From contig JACRAS010000212.1 of the NCBI GenBank assembly GCA_016234705.1, positions 51,714 through 115,713 of the forward strand: 64,000 bases of DNA, in the 5' to 3' direction. The notes beneath the pieces were generated by a model, which saw only the letters and a program-made list of their open reading frames with translations, made no database searches and was not told the origin of the DNA. The DNA is from Betaproteobacteria bacterium (GTDB lineage Bacteria; Pseudomonadota; Gammaproteobacteria; Burkholderiales; SG8-39). Shown here piece after piece: positions 8,128 through 16,078 of the stretch. The position numbers were made by a program, and so were the translations under genes. The first letter of the stretch is position 1. Each line of letters begins with the position of its first letter.

Positions 8128-9641
8128 TGGCGCTGCTTGAGCTCAGCGGGTTGCGCGCCGGCTACGGTGGATCAGTGGTGCTCGATGGCGTCGATCTTAC
8201 GGTCGGCGAGGGGGAGGTGGTGGCCCTACTCGGCATCAATGGCGCAGGCAAGTCCACGACCATGCGAGTCATCACAGGGCTGCTTGCCCCAAGCGGGGGG
8301 CGGGTGGTATTTGGCGGTGTCGACATTACCCGCTTTCCCGCTCATACAAGAGTGGCTGAGGGCATATGCTTGTCGCCCGAGGGCCGGCAAGTATTCCCGC
8401 ACCTGTCGGTCGAGCAGAATCTGTACCTAGGTTCGTTTCATCCGCGCGTTCGCCGACATCGCGCCGAATCGCTCGAGCGGGTATACGCCTTGTTTCCCAT
8501 ATTGGGGGAGCGGCGTGAGCAGAAGGCCGGTTTCCTGTCGGGCGGCGAGCAGCAGATGTTGGCGATGGGCCGCGCCCTGATGGGTCGGCCGCGCTTGCTT
8601 CTGCTGGATGAGCCCTCATTTGGTCTTGCGCCGCTGATCATGGAAGTCGTGTTCAATACGATTGGTGAAATCGCTCGTTCGGGTATTAGCATCTTACTGG
8701 TTGAGCAGAACGCTCAGGCGGCCCTTGGAGTGGCCGAACGCGGCTATGTGCTGTCTGAGGGGCGGATAACGTTATCCGTGTCGGCAGCGGAGCTATCATC
8801 CAGCAGCGGCATGCGTAAGCTTTTCCTGCGTGAGATCGAGGAAACGAGCATGCCGGCCCCTGTTTCCATAGAATCCAAGCCGGCTGTGCTTGAACAAGGA
8901 CTTAACCCAGAGCCGATTCTGCGGATACGGGGACTGCGTCGCACTTTCGGCGGTTTGGTGGCGGTCAATAATCTGTCGATTGACGTCCAGCGCCACCAGT
9001 TTCTGGGTGTGATCGGGCCTAATGGGGCCGGCAAGACCACTTTGCTCAACCTGATCACTGGTTACCTCCAGCCCAGCGCAGGCGAGATTTATCTTAACGC
9101 GCAGCGCATCGATGGACTCAAGCCGTACGATGTGTGCGTGCGTGGCGTAGGCCGCACATTTCAGCTAGTACAATGTTTTCCTGAAATGTCGGTAATCGAC
9201 AATGTCATCACGGGTGCGCTGTTTGCCCGTGATGCGCGGATTTCACTTGAGGAGGCACGCGAGCGCGTCCGTAGACCGCTGGAACTGGTCGGCCTCGAGC
9301 GCAAAACCGATGTGCTTGCCGGCACGCTCGCGCTTGGCGAGCAGAAGAAACTGGAACTTGCCCGAGCGCTGGCGACACAACCCCAACTCCTGCTGCTGGA
9401 TGAAGTAATGGCTGGATCGCCGCACGAAGACGTGATCGAGTTGATGGATGTGCTGCGCGCCATTCACGCCGCCGGCACCACGATCCTGATGATCGAGCAC
9501 TTGGTGCATGTGATCCTCGGTCTTGCCCAACACATCGTCGTACTCAACTTCGGTGAAAAGCTGTTCGAAGGTTCTCCAGATGAAGTCGTGGCGGACCCGA
9601 AGGTTGTCGAAACTTACTTCGGCACGCCTACCAACAAATAG
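8124..9641 (+). CDS. Fused ABC ATPase: LivF-type and LivG-type domains in one polypeptide
   Basis: About 505 residues from ATG 8124 (or 8127, both in the ATGA overlap with livM), roughly twice a normal LivF or LivG. Domain 1 (residues about 1-245) is LivF-like: Walker A GINGAGKST (37-45), signature LSGGEQQMLAMGRAL (from 138), Walker B LLLLDEPSFGLAP. Domain 2 (from about 265) is LivG-like: RTFGGLVAVNNLSI, Walker A GPNGAGKTT (from 298), signature replaced by LALGEQKKLELARAL, Walker B LLLLDEVMAG. A linker of about 20 residues joins them. The transporter is therefore a single-chain ATPase dimer, with domain order F then G. The second HAAT operon in this window keeps the two genes apart. No frameshift or stop lies at the junction. 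Confidence 0.92.
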   Translation: MMALLELSGLRAGYGGSVVLDGVDLTVGEGEVVALLGINGAGKSTTMRVITGLLAPSGGRVVFGGVDITRFPAHTRVAEGICLSPEGRQVFPHLSVEQNLYLGSFHPRVRRHRAESLERVYALFPILGERREQKAGFLSGGEQQMLAMGRALMGRPRLLLLDEPSFGLAPLIMEVVFNTIGEIARSGISILLVEQNAQAALGVAERGYVLSEGRITLSVSAAELSSSSGMRKLFLREIEETSMPAPVSIESKPAVLEQGLNPEPILRIRGLRRTFGGLVAVNNLSIDVQRHQFLGVIGPNGAGKTTLLNLITGYLQPSAGEIYLNAQRIDGLKPYDVCVRGVGRTFQLVQCFPEMSVIDNVITGALFARDARISLEEARERVRRPLELVGLERKTDVLAGTLALGEQKKLELARALATQPQLLLLDEVMAGSPHEDVIELMDVLRAIHAAGTTILMIEHLVHVILGLAQHIVVLNFGEKLFEGSPDEVVADPKVVETYFGTPTNK

Positions 9642-9763
9642 CTTGCCTGGAACGGCGAGCCGCGCCAGTCGAGGCCGCCCGCTCCATGACTTTTGGGAGA
9701 AGCTCCGGCTATTGAGCGATTTCCAGACGTCGGAACTGGCGCCAACCCGCCAAAGGAGGAAAT

Positions 9764-10963
9764 ATGGAATATGAACCGATACCGGCCGCTGTTCTTCCGC
9801 TAACGGGGATATGCATCGTCGATTTTACCAAGCTGTTGCCGGGACCGTGGTGCACTCAGTTGCTGGCTGACATGGGCGCAGAAGTAATCAAGGTCGAGGC
9901 ACCTGACATCGGTGATCCCAGCCGCCATAATCCTCCTCGCCAGCGCGAGCACAGCGCGTACTTTGCCAGTGTCAACCGCAACAAGCGCAGCATCGAACTT
10001 GATTTGCGCAGTGCACCCGGATTGGAGGCTGCCCGGCGATTGATCGGGTGGGCCGATGTGATGCTCGAGTCGTTTGCCGTGGGCGGGGCGGCACGGCTGC
10101 GGATTGATTACCATTCGGCACGCATGATCAACCCCGATATTATCTACTGCTCGATCAGCGGATTCGGCCAAGACGGGCCGCTGGCTGCCTCCTCGGGCCA
10201 CGATCTCGTGGTGCAGGCGATGACGGGTGTGCTCAGCACGGCCGGCGCCGGGGAGATGCCGCAGTTTCAGGCCGCGGATTATGCCGGCGGCGCGTTTGCT
10301 ACCATTGCTATTCTCTCCGCGTTGTACCGACGTCGCAGCAGCGGCGAAGGCGCTTTTCTCGATGTGGCGATGTTCGACAGTCTGTTAGCCATGTCGACCG
10401 CCGCTTTGGGACAGGGACTTGCCCGTGCGTCCGGTGGCAGCGGCACCCCCGCTCTGGAAGCGTGGGGCCGTAATCCACGCTATGCGATCTACGCTACACG
10501 CGACCAGCGATATGTCGGCGTCAGCCTGCTGGAACCCGGCCTGTGGGCGAAGTTTTGCGAGGCTATCGGCCGGCCCGATCTGGTGTTCGGGGATGAACGG
10601 CCCGAGGACCGGCATTCGGATCACGGTGAGCGCGCAGCGCTTTACCGGACCGCGATTACCGACTACTGCGCGGGCCGGACCATGGATGAAATCGATCAGG
10701 CGATGCGCGCACGCGACATTCCCGTATGCCCGGTGCTGAACGCCGACGAGGCGCTGACTTCCCCGCAGGCACGGGCTCGCGGCATGGTGTACTGGGATAC
10801 AGACCCGCATGACGGCAAAGTGTTGCGCATAGGCAACCCACTGGCTCGGGCCGGGCTGGCTGATCTACATCGCAGGCCGCCGCCGCGTCTGGGTGCGCAT
10901 ACCAGAGACATTCTGGGCGAACTGGGTCTCGCTGCCGAGCAAGGCAAGACGGAACCGGCATGA
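9764..10963 (+). CDS. Family III CoA-transferase (CaiB/BaiF/Frc type)
   Basis: 399 residues, a normal length for the family. ATG 9764 follows AAAGGAGGAAAT. Motifs seen: LPGPWCTQLLADMGAEVIKVE near the N-terminus, NRNKRSIELDLR, and ISGFGQDGPL. The catalytic aspartate is present as D172 in QAADYAGG, followed by GAFLDVAMFDSLLA. These enzymes move CoA from an acyl-CoA donor to a free carboxylate through an aspartyl-CoA intermediate. The gene lies 122 bases after the transporter ATPase on the same strand, so it probably activates what the transporter brings in. Its stop overlaps an SDR remnant (ATG 10960). Confidence 0.92.
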   Translation: MEYEPIPAAVLPLTGICIVDFTKLLPGPWCTQLLADMGAEVIKVEAPDIGDPSRHNPPRQREHSAYFASVNRNKRSIELDLRSAPGLEAARRLIGWADVMLESFAVGGAARLRIDYHSARMINPDIIYCSISGFGQDGPLAASSGHDLVVQAMTGVLSTAGAGEMPQFQAADYAGGAFATIAILSALYRRRSSGEGAFLDVAMFDSLLAMSTAALGQGLARASGGSGTPALEAWGRNPRYAIYATRDQRYVGVSLLEPGLWAKFCEAIGRPDLVFGDERPEDRHSDHGERAALYRTAITDYCAGRTMDEIDQAMRARDIPVCPVLNADEALTSPQARARGMVYWDTDPHDGKVLRIGNPLARAGLADLHRRPPPRLGAHTRDILGELGLAAEQGKTEPA

Positions 10964-11120
10964 TGACCGGCCTGCCAACACAGGTGCCGCGCATGTATCC
11001 GGCCGGGCGCCTCGGCGAGCCCGAGGGCATCGCCGCGGCCATCGTTTTTCTCGCCGGCAAGCACGCCTCCTGGGTCACCGCCAGGTGCTGAGCGTCAATG
11101 GCTGCTTTGTGATGTCATAA
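10960..11120 (+). pseudogene. C-terminal remnant of a short-chain dehydrogenase with a one-base frameshift
   Basis: In frame from ATG 10960 the sequence reads RMYPAGRLGEPEGIAAAI then VFLAGKHASWVT, the C-terminal part of an SDR. The frame then breaks; in the next frame GQVLSVNGCFVMS runs to TAA 11118-11120. One base is missing where ACCGCCAGG would be expected to be ACCGGCCAGG. The intact SDR at 19756-20541 ends with the same pattern (KMYPTGRIGEPNDIANAI and WVTGQVLSVNGGFTMT). The N-terminal cofactor domain and catalytic Tyr-x-x-x-Lys region are absent, so this is debris of a related gene. The ribosome binding site of the next gene overlaps its end. Confidence 0.85.
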
Positions 11121-11133
11121 GGAGCACTACGCG

Positions 11134-12288
11134 ATGGAATTCTCTCTCACTAGCGAACAGAGCATGATGCGCGATTCGGCCCGGCGCATGGTCGAGCGCG
11201 ATATTCAACCGGTGCTCGACGCGCATCCGCCCGATCGGCCGCTGCCCAAGGAGGCGCTGCTGAAAATCTACGCCGCTCTGGCCGGCCAGGGCCTGACCGC
11301 GCCACGCCTGCCTGAATCGGCCGGCGGTCCGGGGATGTCGATGCTGAGTTACGGCCTGATGTTCGAACAATTGCCGCCGGTGATCGCGATCTCGGTGCTT
11401 GCGCAGGAATGCACTATCGCGCGCATTTTCGCCGAAAGCACACCGGCGCAAAAAGAGCGCTTCCTGCCCGAGCTGATCGCCGGCAAGAAATTGTGCTGCA
11501 CCGGCACCACCGAGCCCGATATCGGTTCCGATCCGCGCGGCGTCAAGACCCGCGTCGTCGCCGAGGGCGACGATCTGGTGATCAATGGCAGCAAGATGTG
11601 GATTACCAACGCCTCGGTATGCGACCTCATCAATGTCACGTGCGCCGAAAAGCAGCCCGACGGCCGATCGCAGATGCGGCGCATCGTGGTTGAGCGCGAC
11701 CGGTCGCCGTTCGCGGCGCGCGAGATCGAGACGCTGGGATTGCGCCAGGGGCATCTCGGCGAAGTGGTGTTCGACGATTGCCGCGTACCCAAAGCCAACG
11801 CGCTCGGTGCCGCCGGCGACGCCGCGCGGTTGCTGACGCTGACCTGGAACGGCAACCGGCCGTTGCTCGGCCTGGCCGCCGCCGGCATGGCGCAGAAAGC
11901 GTTCGAGGCGGCGGTCGCATACGCCGGCATGCGCACGCAGTTCGGCAAAGCGATCGGCGGCTTTCAGCTCATTCAGAAGAATCTTGCCGACATCGAAACC
12001 GCGATCGTCACCAGTCGTCTCACTTGCTATTACGCGCTCGATGCCATCGACCGGGGCGAGCGGACCAATGGACTCTCGGCGATGGCCAAGCGCTATGCGA
12101 TGGCTGCCTGCCAGGAGGCGATCTCGCTCGCCATGCATATCCACGGCGCCATGGGCATCGGCCGCGAAGTCGGGCTCGAACGGCTTTATCGCGATGCGCG
12201 CATGCTGCCGATTCCCGACGGTACCAATGAAATTCTCGCGCTTATTCAGGGGCGCGAAATCACCGGAAAGGATGCTTTCCGGAGCTGA
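11134..12288 (+). CDS. Acyl-CoA dehydrogenase family protein with Asp at the usual catalytic Glu position
   Basis: 384 residues, typical of FAD-dependent acyl-CoA dehydrogenases, which introduce an alpha,beta double bond into acyl-CoA and pass electrons to ETF. ATG 11134 follows AAGGAG. The N-terminal helical domain begins EFSLTSEQSMMRDSARRM; the middle domain has CCTGTTEPDIGSDPRGVKT and the GSKMWITNA strand; the C-terminal domain has RTQFGKAIGGFQLIQ and LYRDARMLPIPDGTNEI. In most short/medium-chain members the last motif reads YEGT, whose Glu is the base that abstracts the alpha proton; here it is IPDGT, with D362 in that place. Either Asp serves as base or the activity differs. An N-terminal remnant of a second member lies at 19677-19745. 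Confidence 0.9.
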   Translation: MEFSLTSEQSMMRDSARRMVERDIQPVLDAHPPDRPLPKEALLKIYAALAGQGLTAPRLPESAGGPGMSMLSYGLMFEQLPPVIAISVLAQECTIARIFAESTPAQKERFLPELIAGKKLCCTGTTEPDIGSDPRGVKTRVVAEGDDLVINGSKMWITNASVCDLINVTCAEKQPDGRSQMRRIVVERDRSPFAAREIETLGLRQGHLGEVVFDDCRVPKANALGAAGDAARLLTLTWNGNRPLLGLAAAGMAQKAFEAAVAYAGMRTQFGKAIGGFQLIQKNLADIETAIVTSRLTCYYALDAIDRGERTNGLSAMAKRYAMAACQEAISLAMHIHGAMGIGREVGLERLYRDARMLPIPDGTNEILALIQGREITGKDAFRS

Positions 12289-12293
12289 AGGCG

Positions 12294-12443
12294 ATGGCCG
12301 ACGGGCAGGTGCTCACAGGAATAATCGTCGCCGAACGCGCGGGTCGCCTGGCGGTGGCGGTCTGCGCCAGTCTGCTCGCCGAACTCGGCGCGCCTGGCGC
12401 GATGATCCGCGTGTATCTGAAGCAAAGGAGCGGCGATGAGTGA
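12294..12443 (+). pseudogene. N-terminal remnant of a CaiB-type CoA-transferase
   Basis: A 49-codon frame from ATG 12294, six bases after the dehydrogenase stop, contains GIIVAERAGRLAVAVCASLL followed by AELGAPGAMIRV. This matches the first ~40 residues of CoA-transferases, closest by eye to the start of the double-domain protein at 25052 (GVVVLERGDRLATALCGALL, AELGATVVRFE). It then stops at TGA 12441-12443, overlapping the next gene by eight bases. The remaining several hundred codons are missing, so it is a deletion scar. Confidence 0.75.
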
Positions 12444-13338
12444 GAACAAGAGCCTACCGGTCTGGCGCTCGATGCTGTTCGTGCCGGTGAACGTGGACAA
12501 GTTTGTCGACAGCGCGCACACGCGCGGCGCCGACGTGATCATCCTCGACCTGGAGGACAGCATCCTGCCCAAGGACAAGGAGCGCGCGCGCACGCTCGTC
12601 TCAGGCGCGGCGACTAAGGTCGCCCGCGCAGGCGCGGACGTGGTGGTGCGCGTAAACCGGCCCTGGCGGCTGTGCCTGCGCGATCTGGAGGCGGTGGTGA
12701 GCCGGGAGATTTGCGCGCTGATGCTGCCGAAGACGGAGAGCGCGGACCATGTGCGCCTGGTGGCCGAGGTGCTGGACGAACTAGAGGCGGAGCGGGGTCT
12801 GCCGCAGGGTCACACCCGGTTCGTGCCCATGATCGAGAGCGCCGGCGCCTTCTTCCGCGCGCAGAAGATCGCGGCCGCGCATGCGCGCGTCGTCGCCCTG
12901 ACGCTGGGCGCCGAGGATTTCGCGCTGTCGGCGGGCATGGTGCCGGAAGCGGAAGGACTGTTCTACCCGACGCAGCAGATCGTGATCGCGGCGCGCGCCG
13001 CGGGCGTGCTGCCATTGGGCTTCATCGGCACCGTCGCCGATTACAAGGACCTGGACGCCTTCCGCGCCACTGCGCGCCGCTCGCGGCGTCTGGGTTTCAT
13101 GGGCGCGGCGGTGATCCATCCCTCGCAGATCGCGATTCTGAATGCCGAGTTCCGGCCATCGCCGGAGGAAGTCGAACAGGCGCACAAGCTGGTCGCGGCT
13201 TTCACGGCGGCCGCCGGCGGCAACCAGGGCGCGATCGAGGTGGACGGGAAGATGGTCGATATTCCGGTGGTGGAGGGCGCCCGGCGCACCCTCGCGCAAC
13301 ACGAGGCGATTGAGCAGCGGGGGAAGGGGCGCGGCTAA
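12436..13338 (+). CDS. CoA ester lyase, CitE-like (HpcH/HpaI aldolase superfamily)
   Basis: 300 residues. ATG 12436 lies eight bases after AAAGGAGCGG. CitE-like features: RSMLFVPVNVDKFVDSA, DVIILDLEDSILPKDKERAR (acidic metal-binding and substrate-phosphate region), ALMLPKTESADHV, FVPMIESAGAFF (metal-binding Glu), GAEDFALSAGM and GFMGAAVIHPSQI. Free-standing members cleave malyl-, citramalyl- or related 3-hydroxyacyl-CoA esters, giving acetyl- or propionyl-CoA plus a 2-oxo acid. It is the last gene of the first + strand catabolic operon; the next gene converges after ten bases. The exact substrate is unknown. Confidence 0.9.
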   Translation: MSENKSLPVWRSMLFVPVNVDKFVDSAHTRGADVIILDLEDSILPKDKERARTLVSGAATKVARAGADVVVRVNRPWRLCLRDLEAVVSREICALMLPKTESADHVRLVAEVLDELEAERGLPQGHTRFVPMIESAGAFFRAQKIAAAHARVVALTLGAEDFALSAGMVPEAEGLFYPTQQIVIAARAAGVLPLGFIGTVADYKDLDAFRATARRSRRLGFMGAAVIHPSQIAILNAEFRPSPEEVEQAHKLVAAFTAAAGGNQGAIEVDGKMVDIPVVEGARRTLAQHEAIEQRGKGRG

Positions 13339-13348
13339 GCTATCGCCA

Positions 13349-14764
13349 TCAACCAGGGTTTGGTGGCATAATTCCCGCGGAGTCTGCAGCCTGATCCTTG
13401 CCGGTATTGCCCGCGTCCAGGCCGATTCTGGAGCGATAGTCCGAATCCATCGCGGCAAGCGTGCGCAGCCGCAGCATCGCCTCCGTGTTCATGCTGCCTG
13501 ACTGGCCGGGATTGGTGGGCTGGTCGCACACGACTTTCGCTTCGAACAGGCTTTCGATTTGTTCCGGGTTCAGCCCCAGCAGGTCGCGGAGTATGGGCCG
13601 ATTGTCCTCGCCGAAGCGCGGCGCCGGCTTGTTGATGCGTGCATCGCGAAACCGCAGCCGATACGGGCGCCCGATGATCGGGCGCGGCCCGATCGGCGGC
13701 TTGTGCTCCACGCGTTCATAAAACCCGCGGTGGCGAAGGTGTTCGTTGACAAGCAGGTCCCTCGCGTTGAATACCGGGCCGCACGCGATGCCGCGCGATT
13801 GAAGCAAACCGAGCATATCGAGCACCTCCCGCTCGCGCGCCCACTCCGCGACCAGCGCGTCAATCTCGTCCCGATACCGGCGCCGTCCGGACGCATGGCT
13901 AAAGCGCTCGTCAGCGGCCAGTTGCGGCTGGTTCATCAGGCGGGCGAGAACCCTCCACTGCTCATCGGATTCCACCGAGATCGCCACCCACTGATCGTCG
14001 CCTCGCGCACGATATAGATTGCTTGGCACATGCTCGGGATGTTCGTTGCCGATCCGTTCCCGGTCGCTGCCGTCAAGCTGCTTCTGCAGGATGGGTTCCG
14101 CAACCAATGCGGCGCCTATCTGGTACATTCCAAGGTCTATCCATTGGCCCCGGCCGGTTTTTCTCATGTGCGCCAGGGCGGCGAACAGCGCACTCAGTCC
14201 AGCCCAGCAAGCAAGAAAGTCCGGATAGGACTGCCCGACCTTCCATGGTTTGTCGCCCCGGTATCCGGTGTAATACGAGATTCCCATCGTCGCTTCCAGC
14301 GTCGTTCCCTGACTCGGAAACGCCGACCACGGTCCCGTCGATCCGTAACCGGTATTGGAAAGCATGATCAGGGACGGCTTCAGCTTTTTCAGTTCTTCGT
14401 AGTGCAGGCCCCATTTAGGCATGACCCGCGGGGTGTAATTGTCAAGCACGATGTCGCTCTTGTGCAGCAGCCGCCGAAACACATCCCTGCCTTCCGCCTG
14501 CCCCATGTCGAGAACAAGGGACTGCTTCCCCCGGTTCAACACATGGAATATTCCGGACCGGTTCCAAGGGTCCTCTCCCGGATCGTTGTCCAGGTAGGGA
14601 CCGAAAGCCCTTCCCCGCGTCTGGTCCAGGCGGTGAGGGGATTCGATCTTGATCACCTCGGCGCCCAGGTCGCTCAACAGTCCCCCGAGGTAAGGGATCG
14701 CGAACACATACGACAAATCCAGCACACGGATTCCGTCGAGAGGCAATGTCGGTTTCCTGGACAT
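13349..14764 (-). CDS. Family III CoA-transferase, putative catalytic partner of the adjacent paralogue
   Basis: 471 residues. The usual core ends around residue 400, and a tail of about 60 residues rich in Gly/Asn/Pro follows. Motifs: LDGIRVLDLSYVFAIPYLG, GAEVIKIESPHRLDQTRGRA, NRGKQSLVLDM, and the catalytic D182 in VGQSYPDFLACWAG. Then GRGQWIDLGMYQ. It starts only three bases after the stop of the paralogous gene at 14768-15991, which lacks the catalytic Asp, so the two are probably co-translated and may form a mixed complex. Benzylsuccinyl-CoA transferase BbsEF is a precedent for a two-gene family III CoA-transferase. Substrate unknown. Confidence 0.9.
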   Translation of the reverse strand: MSRKPTLPLDGIRVLDLSYVFAIPYLGGLLSDLGAEVIKIESPHRLDQTRGRAFGPYLDNDPGEDPWNRSGIFHVLNRGKQSLVLDMGQAEGRDVFRRLLHKSDIVLDNYTPRVMPKWGLHYEELKKLKPSLIMLSNTGYGSTGPWSAFPSQGTTLEATMGISYYTGYRGDKPWKVGQSYPDFLACWAGLSALFAALAHMRKTGRGQWIDLGMYQIGAALVAEPILQKQLDGSDRERIGNEHPEHVPSNLYRARGDDQWVAISVESDEQWRVLARLMNQPQLAADERFSHASGRRRYRDEIDALVAEWAREREVLDMLGLLQSRGIACGPVFNARDLLVNEHLRHRGFYERVEHKPPIGPRPIIGRPYRLRFRDARINKPAPRFGEDNRPILRDLLGLNPEQIESLFEAKVVCDQPTNPGQSGSMNTEAMLRLRTLAAMDSDYRSRIGLDAGNTGKDQAADSAGIMPPNPG

Positions 14765-14767
14765 GCG

Positions 14768-15991
14768 TTACAAGCCTCCTGAACGCGCGGGGACAGGGGT
14801 GAGGCTTTCCACCTCTGCCAGCGTCAGCCCGAGCTCATCGACCAGCACTTCAAACCTGTGTTCGTCCAAAAGCGGTGAGCGCCTGCGTACCGACATGGGA
14901 GTGGCTGACAACTTCACCAGCTCACCCGGGAACCTGAAGCTAGCGGTGGCGGGATGCTCGAGATCGATAAAAAAATCACGGGCGCGCAGATGTTCGCACT
15001 CGAGCAAATCCTCGGCACCCTGCACCACGCCCACCAGCAGCCGCCGTTGCGCTCCTTTGAGGAACAGGTCCTTTGCGTCCTTGTCCGCCAGACACTCCTC
15101 CAGGAGAGCCCGCACTTCGGGCACCCGCTGCTCGCGCTGCGGAGCGCTCGCAAACTTTGGATCGCGGAATTCGTCTCTTTCAAACAGGTCGGCGTAACCC
15201 TCGAAGGGCGCCCCGCCGCCGGTTTGAACCGCCAGGAATCCCTTGCGTGCGCGGATAGGTTCCCCGGCGAAAGGATCCTGGACTACGGCGCGGCGTCCCT
15301 GCACCGCGCCCAGGAACGCGTAGTAGGATTCATTGAGCACGAGTTCCGAAGCGAGACATTCGTGGATCGAAAGATCGACATGCTCGCCAAAGCCATCGAC
15401 CGCGGCCGCGGTATAGGCCGCGAGCGAAGCGTAGGCCGCGTTCAACCCCGCGCAGTAGTAGGATTGCGCCAGCCCATGCTTTAACGGGTCGCGATCGACC
15501 CGGCCGCTGATCTGCATGATGCCGCTCATCGCTTGCAGCACCAGATCGCTGGCGCGGTAGTTCGCGTAGGGTCCCGTCTGCCCGAAGTTCGTCACGGAGG
15601 TGAGCACGACGCGGGGATTCCATTCGAGCATCCGATCGACACCAAGGCCCCAGCCATTCAGGGTGCCCGGCCGGAAGCTTTCGATGACGATGTCGCTCGC
15701 CTCGACCAGCTTTTTCAACACCGGGCGCGCCTCCGGCGTGCGCAGGTCCAGCGCGACGCTGCGCTTATTCCAGTTAAGGTATTGAAAAAGCAGGCTCTGC
15801 TCCGGGGCCGGCGCGTCGCTTTTCAACGGCGCGAGGAAGCGCGCAAAGTCGCCCGTCCCGGGCTTTTCGACCTTGATCACGTCGGCGCCGAAATCGCCGA
15901 GCAACCTGGCCGCAAACGGGCCGGCGATTCCATGGCTGAGATCCAGAACGCGCACGCCGTCCAGCGCACCTCCCGCTTGTTCAGTTTCCAT
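14768..15991 (-). CDS. Family III CoA-transferase-like protein lacking the catalytic aspartate
   Basis: 407 residues from ATG 15991 (METEQAGGALDGVRVLDLSH); an upstream ATG at 16033 in frame would add 14 residues that do not look like family sequence. The fold motifs are intact (GPFAARLLGDFGADVIKVEK, NWNKRSVALDLRTPEA, TNFGQTGPYANYRASDL, GEHVDLSIHE). However, the loop that normally reads G-x4-D-x3-G is HGLAQSYYCAG here, putting Y178 where the aspartyl-CoA nucleophile should be. Alone it should not be a normal transferase. The next gene, three bases away, keeps the Asp, suggesting a non-catalytic or regulatory subunit of a heteromer. A racemase-like role, as in the AMACR branch of this fold, is less likely but also needs an Asp. 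Confidence 0.85.
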   Translation of the reverse strand: METEQAGGALDGVRVLDLSHGIAGPFAARLLGDFGADVIKVEKPGTGDFARFLAPLKSDAPAPEQSLLFQYLNWNKRSVALDLRTPEARPVLKKLVEASDIVIESFRPGTLNGWGLGVDRMLEWNPRVVLTSVTNFGQTGPYANYRASDLVLQAMSGIMQISGRVDRDPLKHGLAQSYYCAGLNAAYASLAAYTAAAVDGFGEHVDLSIHECLASELVLNESYYAFLGAVQGRRAVVQDPFAGEPIRARKGFLAVQTGGGAPFEGYADLFERDEFRDPKFASAPQREQRVPEVRALLEECLADKDAKDLFLKGAQRRLLVGVVQGAEDLLECEHLRARDFFIDLEHPATASFRFPGELVKLSATPMSVRRRSPLLDEHRFEVLVDELGLTLAEVESLTPVPARSGGL

Positions 15992-16078
15992 CTTCCCGCA
16001 TGTCGGGTGGAAGCTGGTAGGCATGGTGCGCATTGGCGCGGGGATCCATGAAACGCTCCGTAGCGAAATCGATTGAAG

